Origin: Homalodisca vitripennis | Lineage: Eukaryota; Arthropoda; Insecta; Hemiptera; Cicadellidae | DNA: 64,000 nt | Assembly (NCBI RefSeq): GCF_021130785.1 | Contig: NC_060213.1 | Location: 66,507,001 to 66,571,000 of the forward strand | Direction of reading: 5' to 3' | Shown here: positions 22,214 to 31,896 of the stretch, piece after piece | Layout: the number at the start of each line of letters is the position of its first letter | Numbering within the stretch: position 1 is the stretch's first letter | Made by a program: the position numbers and the translations under genes | Notes under the pieces: model-generated | What the model was told of the DNA's origin: nothing | The model's database searches: none | The model's input: only the letters and a program-made list of their open reading frames with translations

Positions 22214-25200
22214 AGCGCGATAAAATATCATGTCCGTTCTGCAAAATAGAAATTTTAAGAAAAAACTATGATCGCCATTATAATTCTAAAAGTCATGAAA
22301 AAAACAAGCAAATTTACAATAATGAACTAAATTATTTAAGACAGTGGGCTAGAGAAAATAAAATTGCCGATCACGAAAACATGTTTAATATTGAGAAATT
22401 ACGTGAATTAAAGAGAAATTTCAAAGTTGAAAAGAAAAATCTCGACCTATTTAATGATGAAAAACTTCATTCAATAGCTGAAAAGTTGGCTATCGGTACT
22501 AACGATAAAACCAAGTCTGAAATGATCGAAGAAATTGATAAAACTCTTAAAGTAAAATCCGAAAATATCATTGATGTAGAAGTTTTATCCTCAATACACG
22601 GTCTTTTCAAGCAATACATTTTAACAAACTTGAACGACAATTCCATGTCAATTTACAAATATCTTTCAATTATGCGGTCAGAAATTAAAAGTTTAATCGA
22701 GAAATTTCAAGAAAATGTTAAAAATATGAAGGGCTATCTCTCTTTGGAATGTGAATACGAACGAACTTTAGTGAATGGTGAACCGCAAACATGTCTAATG
22801 TATTTTACTATCAAAGCAGACGAAATCTTTGACGTAAACGACTTTATTACTAAGCAATTTAATAAATTAACACATCGAGAACAAACGAATAATCCAAATA
22901 AAGGTTCCGGATGGACATTTAAAAGTTGTAAACAACTAGTTTTGAGCCTTAACAAACACGAAATGATGAATGCAGGATCATACATCGATTTACCAAAGAA
23001 TATCAAAGATAAAAAAGCTTGTATAAATATAAAAAATAGAGATGATTTTTGCTTTATTTACTCAATAAGATGTGCTATTGAAAAACCAGAAAGAGACTGT
23101 GAACGTGTAAAGCAATACGAAAAATTTTTGAATGACGAAATATTTTCAGGTTTTGAGTATCCAATGTCTCTGAAAGATATACACATATTTGAAAAACGAA
23201 GCTACAATTCCAAGTATAAGTATCCAACAATGTCTATCAATGTCTACAGTTTTGATGAAAATATTAACATTGTTCCGTTACAAATTTCTGAAAAATATGA
23301 CGCTGAAACAAACATTGATTTATTGTATGTTAAACAAGATGATAAATCTCATTATGTTTTGATAACCGATTTAAATAAGCTTGTTTCTTCGCAGTTGTCT
23401 AAACATAAAGAAAGAAAATTTTTGTGTAGAAGATGTTTAAGCCATTTTTACAAATCTGGAGATTTAACAGATCACTTAGAAATTTGTAAAAATCATGAAG
23501 TTTGTAAGCCAATTATGCCATTTCCAGGTCAAACAACTGAATTTACTAATTATCAAAAGAAATTTAACCATCCGTACGTAATTTATATGGACTTTGAGAG
23601 CATATTAGAAAAAATTCCGACATGCAAGAACAATCCACAAAGATCGACTACAACCAAGATTCAGAGGCACATTCCTTATGGTTTTACTCTATATTTAGTG
23701 TCGAATGTGACCAATCGCATGTACAAACCGATATGTTATCGTGCCAAAAATGAAGAAGATTTGAAAAACGTCCCGACAAAATTGTTTGAAGAACTCAATA
23801 AATTATCGAAATACATAGCGAAAAAATATAATTCTAAGAACATGAAACCTATGAAATTGACAGAAGAAGAAGAAATTTCGTATCAAAATTCAAACGTTTG
23901 TCATATCTGTGAATGGTCTGCTTATGATGTTGGGTCAATTCAGTATGGTTTTACTCCTGATAGTTGGAAAGATAAGAGTTATAATAAAGTGAGAGATCAT
24001 TGTCATTTAACCGGCAAGTTTCGAGGCGCAGCTCATGCATGTTGCAATCTAAATTTGAAATTTCCTCAGAATATTCCCGTTTTCTGCCACAATATGTCAA
24101 ATTACGATACTCATTTGTACATAAAAGAATTGGCTAAACAATATGGAAATGTTGATTTGATTGCAAACACCGATGAAAAATATATAAATTATTCTGTAAA
24201 TTCTGGATATGGCTATGAATTCGAAGGTGATAAGCCAAGAAAATTCATCAAGTTTTCGTTTGTAGACACGTTCAGATTCATGGCCTCGTCTATAGAAAAG
24301 TTAGCTAAAAATCTAAAGAGAGAAGACTTCAAACATACAAATCATTTTATACAAGATGGACTGAATGAGATAATAGAAAGACAACCAAATGACGACGACG
24401 AGATTTTTAAAATTCTATCTGGAAAAGGAATATTTCCCTACGAATTTATCGACAGTATTGAAAAACTTGATTACACAGAAGAATTGAGAATTCAAGATTT
24501 CTATTCCCTTTTGACAGACGAGAGCATATCTGAGAAAGATTATCAACACTACTTAAATGTTTGGAACAAATTAAAAGAGAAAAATCTTGGAAATTACTCT
24601 GATTTGTACAATATCCAAGATGTTTTATTGCTTGCTGATATATTCGAAAATTTCAGAAACATTTGCCTTAATTGTTATAAACTCGATCCGGCACACTATC
24701 TAACAGCTCCCAGTCTCGCATGGGACGCAATGTTAAAATTAACGAAAATTGAGCTTCAGCTAATTAGTGATTATAATATGTATTTGATGATCGAAAAAGG
24801 TATTCGCGGAGGCATTTATCAATGTATTAAACGATATGTGAAAGCAAATAACAAATATTTAAAAGATTTTGATAAGACAAAGCCCGAAAACTATTTACTC
24901 TATCTCGATGCTAATAACCTTTATGGGTATGTGTTTATAACCTCATGCAAAGTTTACCATACGGCGATATCAAGTGGATGGATCCTAAAACGTATACAAA
25001 AGAAGAGTGGCAAGAAACAATTTTAGAACTCACTGGCGACGAAGATTATGGCTATATTCTCGAAGTCGATCTTGGATATCCAACAAATTTACACGAACAT
25101 CACAAGGATTTACCTCTTGCTCCAGAACATTTTAAAAACAAACTTTGCACAACTCTACTGGATAAAACTGAATACGTTGTTCATTCGAGAAATTTGAAGT

Positions 25201-26150
25201 TCTATTTGGAACAAGGTATGATTTTGAAACATGTGAATAGAGTTATTGCATTCGATCAGAAGCCTTTTATGAAAGAGTACATTGATTTTAATACTAATAT
25301 GAGGACCAAAGCTACAAGTGACTTTGAGAAGGATTTTTATAAGCTGATGAACAACTCAGTTTTTGGAAAAAGTATGGAAAATGTGCGAAATAGATGCGAT
25401 ATTAGACTAGGAAATGAAGAATTTTCAATGAAACAGGCCAAGAAAACGAACTTCAAAAGCTTCACTATCTTTGACGACAACTGTATAGCGAGTCACATGT
25501 ATAAACAAAAGGTTAAATTTAACAAACCGATCTACATAGGATTTTCAGTTCTTGACCTATCAAAATTGCTAATGTACGAGTTTTATTACGATAAATTAAA
25601 GAGGTTTGATCCAGATTTGAATCTGTGTTACATGGATACAGACAGTTATTTTCTAGAATTGAAACGTGATCCTTTTAAAATTATTAAAGAAAATATAGAT
25701 GACTTTGATACAAGTGATTATCCAAAAGATCATGAATGTTTCACTACTAAAAATAAGAAGGTAATAGGGAAATTCAAAGATGAGTTAAATAGCGAAGTTT
25801 TAGAAGAATTTTGTGGTTTAAGGTCTAAGATGTACTCGTACAAATATCTAGATAAAAACCCAGTTAGGTGTAAAGGAATTAAGAAAAGCGTTGTAAATAA
25901 AACAATAAATATCGAAAACTTGAAGAGATGTTTGTTCGAAGATAAAGAAGAATTTAGGGAGATGACAGTCATCAAAAGTTATAAACATGAGTTGTACACT
26001 GTTACCATAAACAAGCTGGCACTGAACGCTAAAGATGATAAGAGAATTGTCCTAGAAAATAAGATCGATACAGTACCGTATGGCTATAAAAATGAAGCAA
26101 AATCTGATATATTAGACGAATTAAATAAACTTGGAAACTTTGATATGTAA
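22210..26150 (+). pseudogene. polB: Maverick protein-primed DNA polymerase B (frameshifted)
   Basis: Two overlapping frames (22210-25026 and 24945-26150) together cover one PolB. Order: N-terminal C2H2-like finger (CPFCK, residues 8-11); helical region; a segment with CFIYSIRC near 280 and HYVLITDL near 381 that has the look of a thiol-protease fold; finger CRRC...DHLEIC near 406-425; exonuclease motif DFES near 461; an endonuclease VII-like HNH block DHCHLTGKFRG near 597; exonuclease motifs NYDTHLYI and YNIQDVLLLAD; polymerase motif A DANNLYG; motif B NNSVFGK near 25353; motif C YMDTDSYF near 25629. About 8 extra bases just after motif A (near 24931-24941) break the frame. In this family it copies the element from a protein primer. 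The stop TAA abuts the integrase ATG. Confidence 0.93.
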
Positions 26151-27161
26151 ATGGAAGATGATTTAATTCACTGTCACAAGTGTAAAAAGAAAACGAAAAA
26201 TATAGATTCAAAAATCGTTCAAACTCAAAATGGATTGTATAGAATTGCTGCAAAATGTTCAAAATGTAAGACAAACAAGAGTAAGTTTATAAAGAATCCA
26301 AATCCAAAACCTGTTAAGCAAGAATTGAAGACTAAAGATGAGATAGAGATTGAAGCTCGAGAAATTCATGCACCAGTACGAAAAAAGTTTAAAAAGAGAA
26401 AAATTATAACATTAGGAATTGACGATTTATGGGCAGCAGATTTAGTTATAATGTCTAACTATTCAGATCAAAATGATGGATTTAAGTATATGTTAAATGT
26501 TATTGATACTTTCTCAAAATATGCTTGGTCAAGAGCTATCAAAAGAAAAAACGGCAAGGATATTTCAAAAGCTTTCGAAGATATAGTAAAAGATGCCATA
26601 AGGATCAATCACAAACCTCCTAACCTACTTCATACAGATAAGGGTTTAGAGTTTAAAAATAAAGAATTTAACGATGTTTTGAGGAAATACAACATTAAGA
26701 TTTATCATACTGAAAACGAAGAGAAATCAAGTATTGTAGAGAGATATAACAGAACTCAAAATGAAAGAATGAAGGTTCTTTTTGAGATTAATAAAAACTT
26801 TAAATGGATCGATATTCTTCAAGAAATCGTAAAGAAATATAACGATACTGTTCATAGCACAATCAAAATGAAGCCTAAAGACGTAGATAAAGATGCAGAA
26901 AAAGAGTTATTAGAGTCGGTTTTCAAGTATGTTCCACCTGAAATTCACACGAAAACTAAATTTAAAGTCAATGATCATGTAAGAATTGTTAGTAAAAAAC
27001 AAACATTTTCGAACAAATATAAGAACAATTGGTCAAGAGAAATCTTTGTGATTTATCAAATTAATAACACAGATCCTGTAACTTATAGTATAAAAGATTT
27101 AAATAATGAAGAAATAACCGGAAAGTTTTATGAATATGAATTGAGAAAGTCAAAGCTGTAA
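26151..27161 (+). CDS. int: Maverick rve-type integrase with N-terminal zinc ribbon
   Basis: 336 residues, intact. Residues 8-40 form a CHKC...CSKC zinc ribbon of the DUF5679 kind, also present as a separate small gene at 33786-33929. The DDE core has D97 (DLWAADLV), D163 (LLHTDKGLEF) and E197 (SSIVERYNRT). A C-terminal beta-rich region (FKVNDHVRIV, WSREIFVIYQI, YSIKDLNNEEI) is the usual DNA-binding tail. It inserts the element and makes the 6-bp duplication. The ATG follows the PolB stop with no gap. Confidence 0.95.
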   Translation: MEDDLIHCHKCKKKTKNIDSKIVQTQNGLYRIAAKCSKCKTNKSKFIKNPNPKPVKQELKTKDEIEIEAREIHAPVRKKFKKRKIITLGIDDLWAADLVIMSNYSDQNDGFKYMLNVIDTFSKYAWSRAIKRKNGKDISKAFEDIVKDAIRINHKPPNLLHTDKGLEFKNKEFNDVLRKYNIKIYHTENEEKSSIVERYNRTQNERMKVLFEINKNFKWIDILQEIVKKYNDTVHSTIKMKPKDVDKDAEKELLESVFKYVPPEIHTKTKFKVNDHVRIVSKKQTFSNKYKNNWSREIFVIYQINNTDPVTYSIKDLNNEEITGKFYEYELRKSKL

Positions 27162-27166
27162 TTTTT

Positions 27167-27179
27167 TCTATATAAATGG
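27167..27179 (+). promoter_or_regulatory. Start-codon motif TCTATATAAATGG
   Basis: Copy of the shared motif at the ATG of the 127-residue zinc-ribbon gene. Confidence 0.5.
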
Positions 27180-27559
27180 AGTCTCAAAAGAAATGTACAA
27201 AGTGCAAAGAATTTAAAGATTTAAATGAATTTTATAAAGATAAAAATAGGAAAGATGGAATGCATTATAATTGCAAAGATTGTGAAAGGGAATATCATAA
27301 AGAATTATATGATAAAATAGAAAAATTAACTTTGGAAGATAAAGAATGTCTTAAATGTAAAGAAACTAAAAAAATTTCAGAGTTTAATAGTGATCACTAT
27401 AGTAGAGATAAGAAAGACTCATATTGTAAAGATTGTGTAAAGAAGAATCACCATAGATTATATTATGAAGATACTCAATGTGAATGTGGAAGAACTATAA
27501 AATGGTTAAATAATTATCAAAAACATTTACAAACAAAATATCATAATTCAAGAGTTTAA
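27176..27559 (+). CDS. Zinc-ribbon protein, Maverick accessory (copy A)
   Basis: 127 residues with two repeated units of the pattern CxxC...FYKD...CKDC (CTKCKEFKDLNEFYKD, later CLKCKETKKISEF), then a C-terminal CECGRTIKWLNNYQKHLQ finger. The units resemble zinc ribbons found beside HNH endonucleases in phages, but no nuclease residues are seen. Nucleic-acid binding is likely; the role is unknown. Paralogues follow at 27593 and occur in Mavericks 2 and 3 at the same place beside the BRO gene. Confidence 0.8.
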   Translation: MESQKKCTKCKEFKDLNEFYKDKNRKDGMHYNCKDCEREYHKELYDKIEKLTLEDKECLKCKETKKISEFNSDHYSRDKKDSYCKDCVKKNHHRLYYEDTQCECGRTIKWLNNYQKHLQTKYHNSRV

Positions 27560-27583
27560 CATTTTCATCGTGTAATAATTTTT

Positions 27584-27596
27584 TCTATATAAATGG
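27584..27596 (+). promoter_or_regulatory. Start-codon motif TCTATATAAATGG
   Basis: Identical to the motif at 27167. The similarity extends into the first codons, so it was duplicated with the gene. Confidence 0.5.
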
Positions 27597-27928
27597 AGTC
27601 TCAAAAGAAATGTACAAAGTGTCAAGAAGAGAATAGAAAAGACTGTTATTGTAAGGAATTATACGTTAAAATGGACAAATTAACTTTAGAAGAAAAAAAT
27701 TGTTACTTTTGTAAAGAAATTAAAAATATTTCTGAATTTAATAACTGGCAGTATAGTAAAGATAGAAAAGATGCTTTTTGCAAAGATTGTGCTAAAAAAA
27801 TTTTCAGCGAAAGTTATAAAAACGAAATGCCTTGTGAATATGAAAAAAAAATTCTACGATGGTTACCTAGTTATGCTAAACATTTACAAACAAAATATAA
27901 TAAATCGAGAGTTTTTAGTAAAATTTAG
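27593..27928 (+). CDS. Zinc-ribbon protein, shortened paralogue (copy B)
   Basis: 111 residues, same MESQKKCTKC start as copy A, but the first unit is shortened and one C-terminal cysteine of the finger is changed (CEYEKK instead of CECGR). A tandem duplicate under weaker constraint. Its end overlaps the convergent BRO gene by 14 bases. Confidence 0.7.
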   Translation: MESQKKCTKCQEENRKDCYCKELYVKMDKLTLEEKNCYFCKEIKNISEFNNWQYSKDRKDAFCKDCAKKIFSESYKNEMPCEYEKKILRWLPSYAKHLQTKYNKSRVFSKI

Positions 27929-28727
27929 AAACATTTTCATCGTGTAATTTAGATATTCTATAAATCAGTCGAGATTCTGCCATATTTGTAGTAAAATGAT
28001 TTCCGTTGTATAAAATATTCAAAGATTCTTTCATTTGGTTGTAGAGATTGATAGAATTTGGTTCGTCATCAATGAACAAAATCTCTAATTCAGGATAATT
28101 TATTTTTAGATGTTTTAATCGGTTTGGTATTTCTCGTTTCTGAGCTCTGATAACGTAATAAGGCCATTCCCACATGTGATTCTTCTTAATTAATACAAAA
28201 ACATGGTGCTTTTTCTTATCAAAATTTTTACATATCATATCTCTCTTCATTAATTCCATTCGCAATTCTTGATTCTCTATTTTCAATGATTTCATTTCAT
28301 CTTTAATTTGTAACTGTTTTATTTCATCTTTTAACTGCTTATTTTCGTTTTCAAGTTTGTACTCGCCATATTTTCTAATACTCGGTAAAACTTCTTCTAA
28401 AACCCAATTTTGAAACGTTTCTGCAATCTTCATTTTAGATTTCAGTATTAAAGAATATATGCCTGGTTCATTGATGAAAATAGTGTCTGGATGTAATTTT
28501 TGTAAGAGTCGCGATTCGATACCCTTGTCAGAATCTATGTTTTCAAAGCTTTTTTTGTATTTTTCTTTAACATGATCTATGATAGCTTGTCTCGTATTTT
28601 TAAATTCCAATATTTCTGCAACATCTTTAGCCTTAAACCAAAATTCATTATTTTCGTCAACAATTGTAAAGATATGTTTGCTTTTAAATCTAAGTTGATT
28701 ATTGAGTAGGTCTACAACTGACTCCAT
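27915..28727 (-). CDS. BRO family protein (Bro-N, coiled coil, DUF3627-like tail)
   Basis: 270 residues. The Bro-N domain (about 10-125) has FTIVDENNEFWFKAKDVAEI, the HPDTIFINEPGIYSLILKS block and WVLEEVLPSIRKYGEY. A coiled coil (about 128-165, KQLKDEIKQLQIKDEMKSL) follows. The C-terminal part with YYVIRAQKR resembles the tail found in large DNA virus BRO proteins. BRO proteins bind DNA or nucleosomes and are common in insect large DNA viruses. Encoded opposite to most Maverick genes, starting in the same TCTATCTAAATGG motif. Confidence 0.9.
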   Translation of the reverse strand: MESVVDLLNNQLRFKSKHIFTIVDENNEFWFKAKDVAEILEFKNTRQAIIDHVKEKYKKSFENIDSDKGIESRLLQKLHPDTIFINEPGIYSLILKSKMKIAETFQNWVLEEVLPSIRKYGEYKLENENKQLKDEIKQLQIKDEMKSLKIENQELRMELMKRDMICKNFDKKKHHVFVLIKKNHMWEWPYYVIRAQKREIPNRLKHLKINYPELEILFIDDEPNSINLYNQMKESLNILYNGNHFTTNMAESRLIYRISKLHDENVSKFY

Positions 28728-28736
28728 TTAGATAGA
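28724..28736 (-). promoter_or_regulatory. Start-codon motif TCTATCTAAATGG (BRO, minus strand)
   Basis: Minus-strand copy, identical to the PolB one, so the motif goes with gene direction. Confidence 0.5.
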
Positions 28737-28752
28737 AAAGAAATTTAACTAG

Positions 28753-28883
28753 TAATTTTTATTTTGAGAATGAAGGCCAGATTCATTGATAAAAACAGTG
28801 TCAGGATGAAGATTGTTAAGGGGCCATTCGAATAGACCCTTGTTTTTTAAGTAAAAATATTGAATTTTGTCATCATCATCAAC
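28753..28883 (-). pseudogene. Bro-N remnant
   Basis: Minus-strand codons LHPDTVFINESGLHS match the BRO block LHPDTIFINEPGIYS. The piece ends at an ACTAGTAA junction directly upstream of the complete BRO gene. It is the leftover of an extra Bro-N copy. Confidence 0.75.
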
Positions 28884-28889
28884 TCATTT

Positions 28890-29624
28890 TTATTCCTTTT
28901 TCAATCTTAAATATATTGTTGTTTTACTCTCATTATTTAATAAATTTCCCTCAGAGTCTTGAATAGTCAGAACGATTTTTTGAATTCTTTTAATATTTTT
29001 TCTAATTGGAATATAATCGATTTCATTTGGTTTTTCACTGATTTTTGATCCATAAGCAACATTTGGGAAAAAAGTGTACAAAATTTCAGATTCTTTGTGT
29101 AAATGTTCGGTATGATTTTCAAAACTAGGTTCAACGAGATTGCAGTGCACTTCAATTACATCGAACGGTCTAAATTTTGGCGTTTTATTTCCTAAATATA
29201 CCTGATTTGGCTCAATAGTTTCTTGAACAAACCCTAACAAATCTACAATAATTGCTGAAAACATTATTCTTACTGGTGATTTTATTTGAATTTTATTAGA
29301 GAGATAATTTTTTTGCATTTCAAACTTGTTTTCGTCAAAGTTTAAAGATTTATCTGATTGTTTGAATGTTTTTAGATAATTTTTAAGGGAATTTTTTATT
29401 TGATCGAAGGTATAATATCCTTTGTTTAAACCATAATATTTTGTTATGTTCTTCTCACTAAATCCTATACAATAAGGAGAACTTTCACTAATATTTATTA
29501 CAAAATTGTCAGAATAAAAACCGCTTAAACCGATAAAATAATTTGATTCTTCCTCTAAGTGTATAGGATGTTCCAAGTTTAAAACTAATTTAGAGCTTTC
29601 TGAAGTCAACTTGAACAGCTTCAT
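28890..29624 (-). CDS. Maverick minor capsid (penton-like) protein
   Basis: 244 residues, intact. It has the layout of Polinton penton-type proteins: an N-terminal beta-rich part (FKLTSESSKLVLNLEHPI, NYFIGLSGFYSDN), a middle part FDVIEVHCNLVEPSF, then YIPIRKNIKRIQKIVLTIQD and a final strand TTIYLRLKKE. Predicted single jelly-roll at capsid vertices. Its ATG lies 40 bases from that of the divergent ATPase, so both share one short intergenic region. This gene lacks the TAAATGG start motif. Confidence 0.8.
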   Translation of the reverse strand: MKLFKLTSESSKLVLNLEHPIHLEEESNYFIGLSGFYSDNFVINISESSPYCIGFSEKNITKYYGLNKGYYTFDQIKNSLKNYLKTFKQSDKSLNFDENKFEMQKNYLSNKIQIKSPVRIMFSAIIVDLLGFVQETIEPNQVYLGNKTPKFRPFDVIEVHCNLVEPSFENHTEHLHKESEILYTFFPNVAYGSKISEKPNEIDYIPIRKNIKRIQKIVLTIQDSEGNLLNNESKTTIYLRLKKE

Positions 29625-29655
29625 TTTCGCAAGCGTTGCTTCAAGATGAAAATCT

Positions 29656-29668
29656 TCTATTTAAATGG
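29656..29668 (+). promoter_or_regulatory. Start-codon motif TCTATTTAAATGG (ATPase)
   Basis: Shared motif in the 40-bp divergent spacer between penton and ATPase genes. Confidence 0.5.
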
Positions 29669-30327
29669 AGAAATTTTTAAAGCAAAAAGATCAGATAAAA
29701 CTTCAAACGTTTGAAGAAAATAAGAAAGATCAACCAATCAGATTGTTAATTGTTGGTTCAAGTGGATGTGGAAAAACAACTTTATTATTGAATTTTATCT
29801 ACAATAGGTTGATTCCTTATTCCAATTTGTATGTTTTTAGTAAATCTTTAGAACAAGACGCCTATAAAAAATTACAAGAAAGATTTGAAAATATTGAGAA
29901 AAACTTAAACAAAAAAATATCACATTTTTATAATGCTTCTGAGGACATAGTTCCGTTAAGCGAATGTAAACCCAATTCGTTAATCGTTTTTGATGATTGT
30001 ATTTTGGAAAATCAGGACGTTATTAAGGAATATTTCGTAATGTCTCGTCACAAAAACATATCTTGTATCTATCTTTCCCAATGCTTTTCAAAGGTTGATA
30101 AACAAGTTATAAGAAATAACCTGAATATGTTGTGTATTTTTAAGCAAGATGATCACTATTCGAGAAAGATTTATAACAATTATGTGGGATCTGATATGAG
30201 TTTTAACCACTTTATTGAGTTATGTGATAAAATTTGGAAGGAAGACTACGGATTTTTAACTATTAATCTAACTTTGAAGCCTAAAAATGGCAAATATTTG
30301 AATAAATTTTCCAATATAAACGTGTGA
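29665..30327 (+). CDS. Genome-packaging ATPase (FtsK/HerA, A32-like)
   Basis: 220 residues, intact. Walker A GSSGCGKT at 31-38, Walker B SLIVFDDC with D110 and D111, then MSRHKNISCIYLSQCF, the sensor region typical of viral packaging ATPases, and NMLCIFKQ. The length fits Polinton ATPases. It is expected to pump element DNA into capsids. Confidence 0.93.
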   Translation: MEKFLKQKDQIKLQTFEENKKDQPIRLLIVGSSGCGKTTLLLNFIYNRLIPYSNLYVFSKSLEQDAYKKLQERFENIEKNLNKKISHFYNASEDIVPLSECKPNSLIVFDDCILENQDVIKEYFVMSRHKNISCIYLSQCFSKVDKQVIRNNLNMLCIFKQDDHYSRKIYNNYVGSDMSFNHFIELCDKIWKEDYGFLTINLTLKPKNGKYLNKFSNINV

Positions 30328-30344
30328 TAATCTAGTTGTTTTCA

Positions 30345-30556
30345 TGTTTTTACGTTCACGTTCCGTGTTCACGTTCATGTTTCACGTTTCACGTTCATGT
30401 TTTACGTTCGTGTTTCACGTTCCACGTTCACGTTTTACGTTCCACGTTCACGTTTTTACGTTCCACGTTCACGTTTTACGTTCCGTGTTCACGTTTTACG
30501 TTCCACGTTTCGTGTTCTCGTTTCGTGTTCACGTTTCCACGTTCCACGTTCACGTT
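30345..30556. repeat. ACGTTC/ACGTTT minisatellite in Maverick 1
   Basis: About 210 bases of irregular units such as ACGTTCACGTTTTACGTTCC, with ACGT in nearly every unit. It lacks stops in three forward frames, which gives spurious open frames. It lies between the ATPase and PLA2 genes. A short related palindromic cluster (AAACGTGAAACGT) occurs at 44933-44998 in Maverick 2. Confidence 0.9.
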
Positions 30557-30575
30557 TCAAAATTTTCCTAAATAA

Positions 30576-31884
30576 ATGGCGAACGTAACTTCTGAAGAAG
30601 CGAAAAAACTTGATCAAATCGAAAAGAAATTAATCAAAGAATTTATAGAACAGATTCGAATTGATGAAAAAGAACAAGAATTTATTCAAAAAATTAATCA
30701 ACCTGTAACATCTGCAATAAAAAATGTTGAGGGCAAAATTGAAAATGTTTTAAGCGATAATCAAAATTTGATGAATTTGGTTCCAGTTGTACGACAATTT
30801 GCTGATATTTCGATACCAGAATCTGAGTTTGAATTGCCAAAATTACCATCTTCAACACCATTTAGACCTCGAATCATTGAAGACTCTACCATAGTTGAAC
30901 CAATAAGTCCTGGAACAACGGATATAATAATTGGTGAAATTGGTAAAAAATTTCTTCCTAGAGCAAAGGATGATAAATTTGGTTTGTATTGGGACAGAAA
31001 AAAGAAAAGTTTTATGATTGGAAATTTGCCCGTGAATTTTGAGCATAATGATATCATTATTAATGAAAAAACATATGAAGGAACTCAAGGTTTATGGAGA
31101 TTATTAACAGGCACTGATGTTCCAAAAGACGGTTTATATTCTGAAGAAGACTTGAAAAAGTATACTGAAATTTTATGGAAATCTGATTCAATTTACAAAA
31201 ATAATGATCCATCAACTAAGAAACTAAAGTCAAGTAAAGGTAAAAAATATCTCAATTTGATTAAACCAATTTGGGAAAAAAGAATCGAAGGATCAGGTGT
31301 GAGAAAATACAGTGATAATAAGATTGAATACAGATATATCGACGATTTGACAAAACTCGATGGAATTATTAATTATATTTATGCTCAAGAAAAGGCTGGA
31401 AACAACAATTTTTTGAACGAAAAGAAAGCGATTAAAGATTTTATTTCGAACAAACTTGATGAAATGATTGAAAAACCTGATGGAATTAAATATTTAAAAC
31501 GAGTTTTGCCGGCAATAAGTTCATCTATGATTGAGGGTAGTGGACTTTTGAATGATTTTATCAACAATTTACCTTTTGAATTACACGTACCAACTTATCA
31601 GTATCTGGGGCCTGGCACAAAACTCGAAAAAAAGACTAAAAAGAGGAGATCCTGGTATAAATAAATTAGATCAAGCTGCTATGGAACACGATATTTTTTA
31701 TGCAAAACATAGAGACACAAATTCCAGACATATCGCAGATAAAGTTTTGCAAGATAAGGCAATGGATAGATTTTTATCAAAAGATGCTAGTTTAGGTGAA
31801 AGATTTGTTGCGCTTCCAACAGCTGGAGCAATGTTTTTGAAGAGAAAACTAGGAATGGGAATCGAAGAGAACTTGAAATTTTAA
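30576..31884 (+). pseudogene. Virion protein with DUF8207-like and parvovirus-type PLA2 domains (frameshifted)
   Basis: First frame 30576-31664, second frame 31552-31884. The N-terminus is coiled coil. The middle (about 125-215: KFGLYWDRKKKSFMIGNLPV, GTQGLWRLLTG, YTEILWKSDS, NNDPSTKKLKSSKG) matches the DUF8207 pattern common in arthropod Mavericks. The end has the PLA2 calcium loop YLGPGTKL in the first frame and the catalytic pair AAMEHDIFYAKH with RHIADKVLQDKA in the second. The break is in the A-run at about 31622-31630. In parvoviruses this type of PLA2 helps the particle cross endosomal membranes; here a virion role is inferred. Starts at TAAATAAATGG. Confidence 0.85.
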
Positions 31885-31885
31885 C

Positions 31886-31896
31886 TATATAAATGG
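31886..31896 (+). promoter_or_regulatory. Start-codon motif TATATAAATGG (protease)
   Basis: Shared motif, 2 bases after the upstream stop codon. Confidence 0.5.

Noticed and set aside
30345..30556. CRISPR-like array
   Set aside because: Units are irregular, without constant spacers, in a eukaryotic element.
30336..30588. Three overlapping open frames rich in F, R and V
   Set aside because: They arise because the ACGTTC minisatellite has no stops; no real gene composition.
31620..31632. Programmed frameshift in the PLA2 gene at an A-run
   Set aside because: The needed change of frame is +1, not the -1 typical of A AAA AAG slip sites. A simple indel is more likely.
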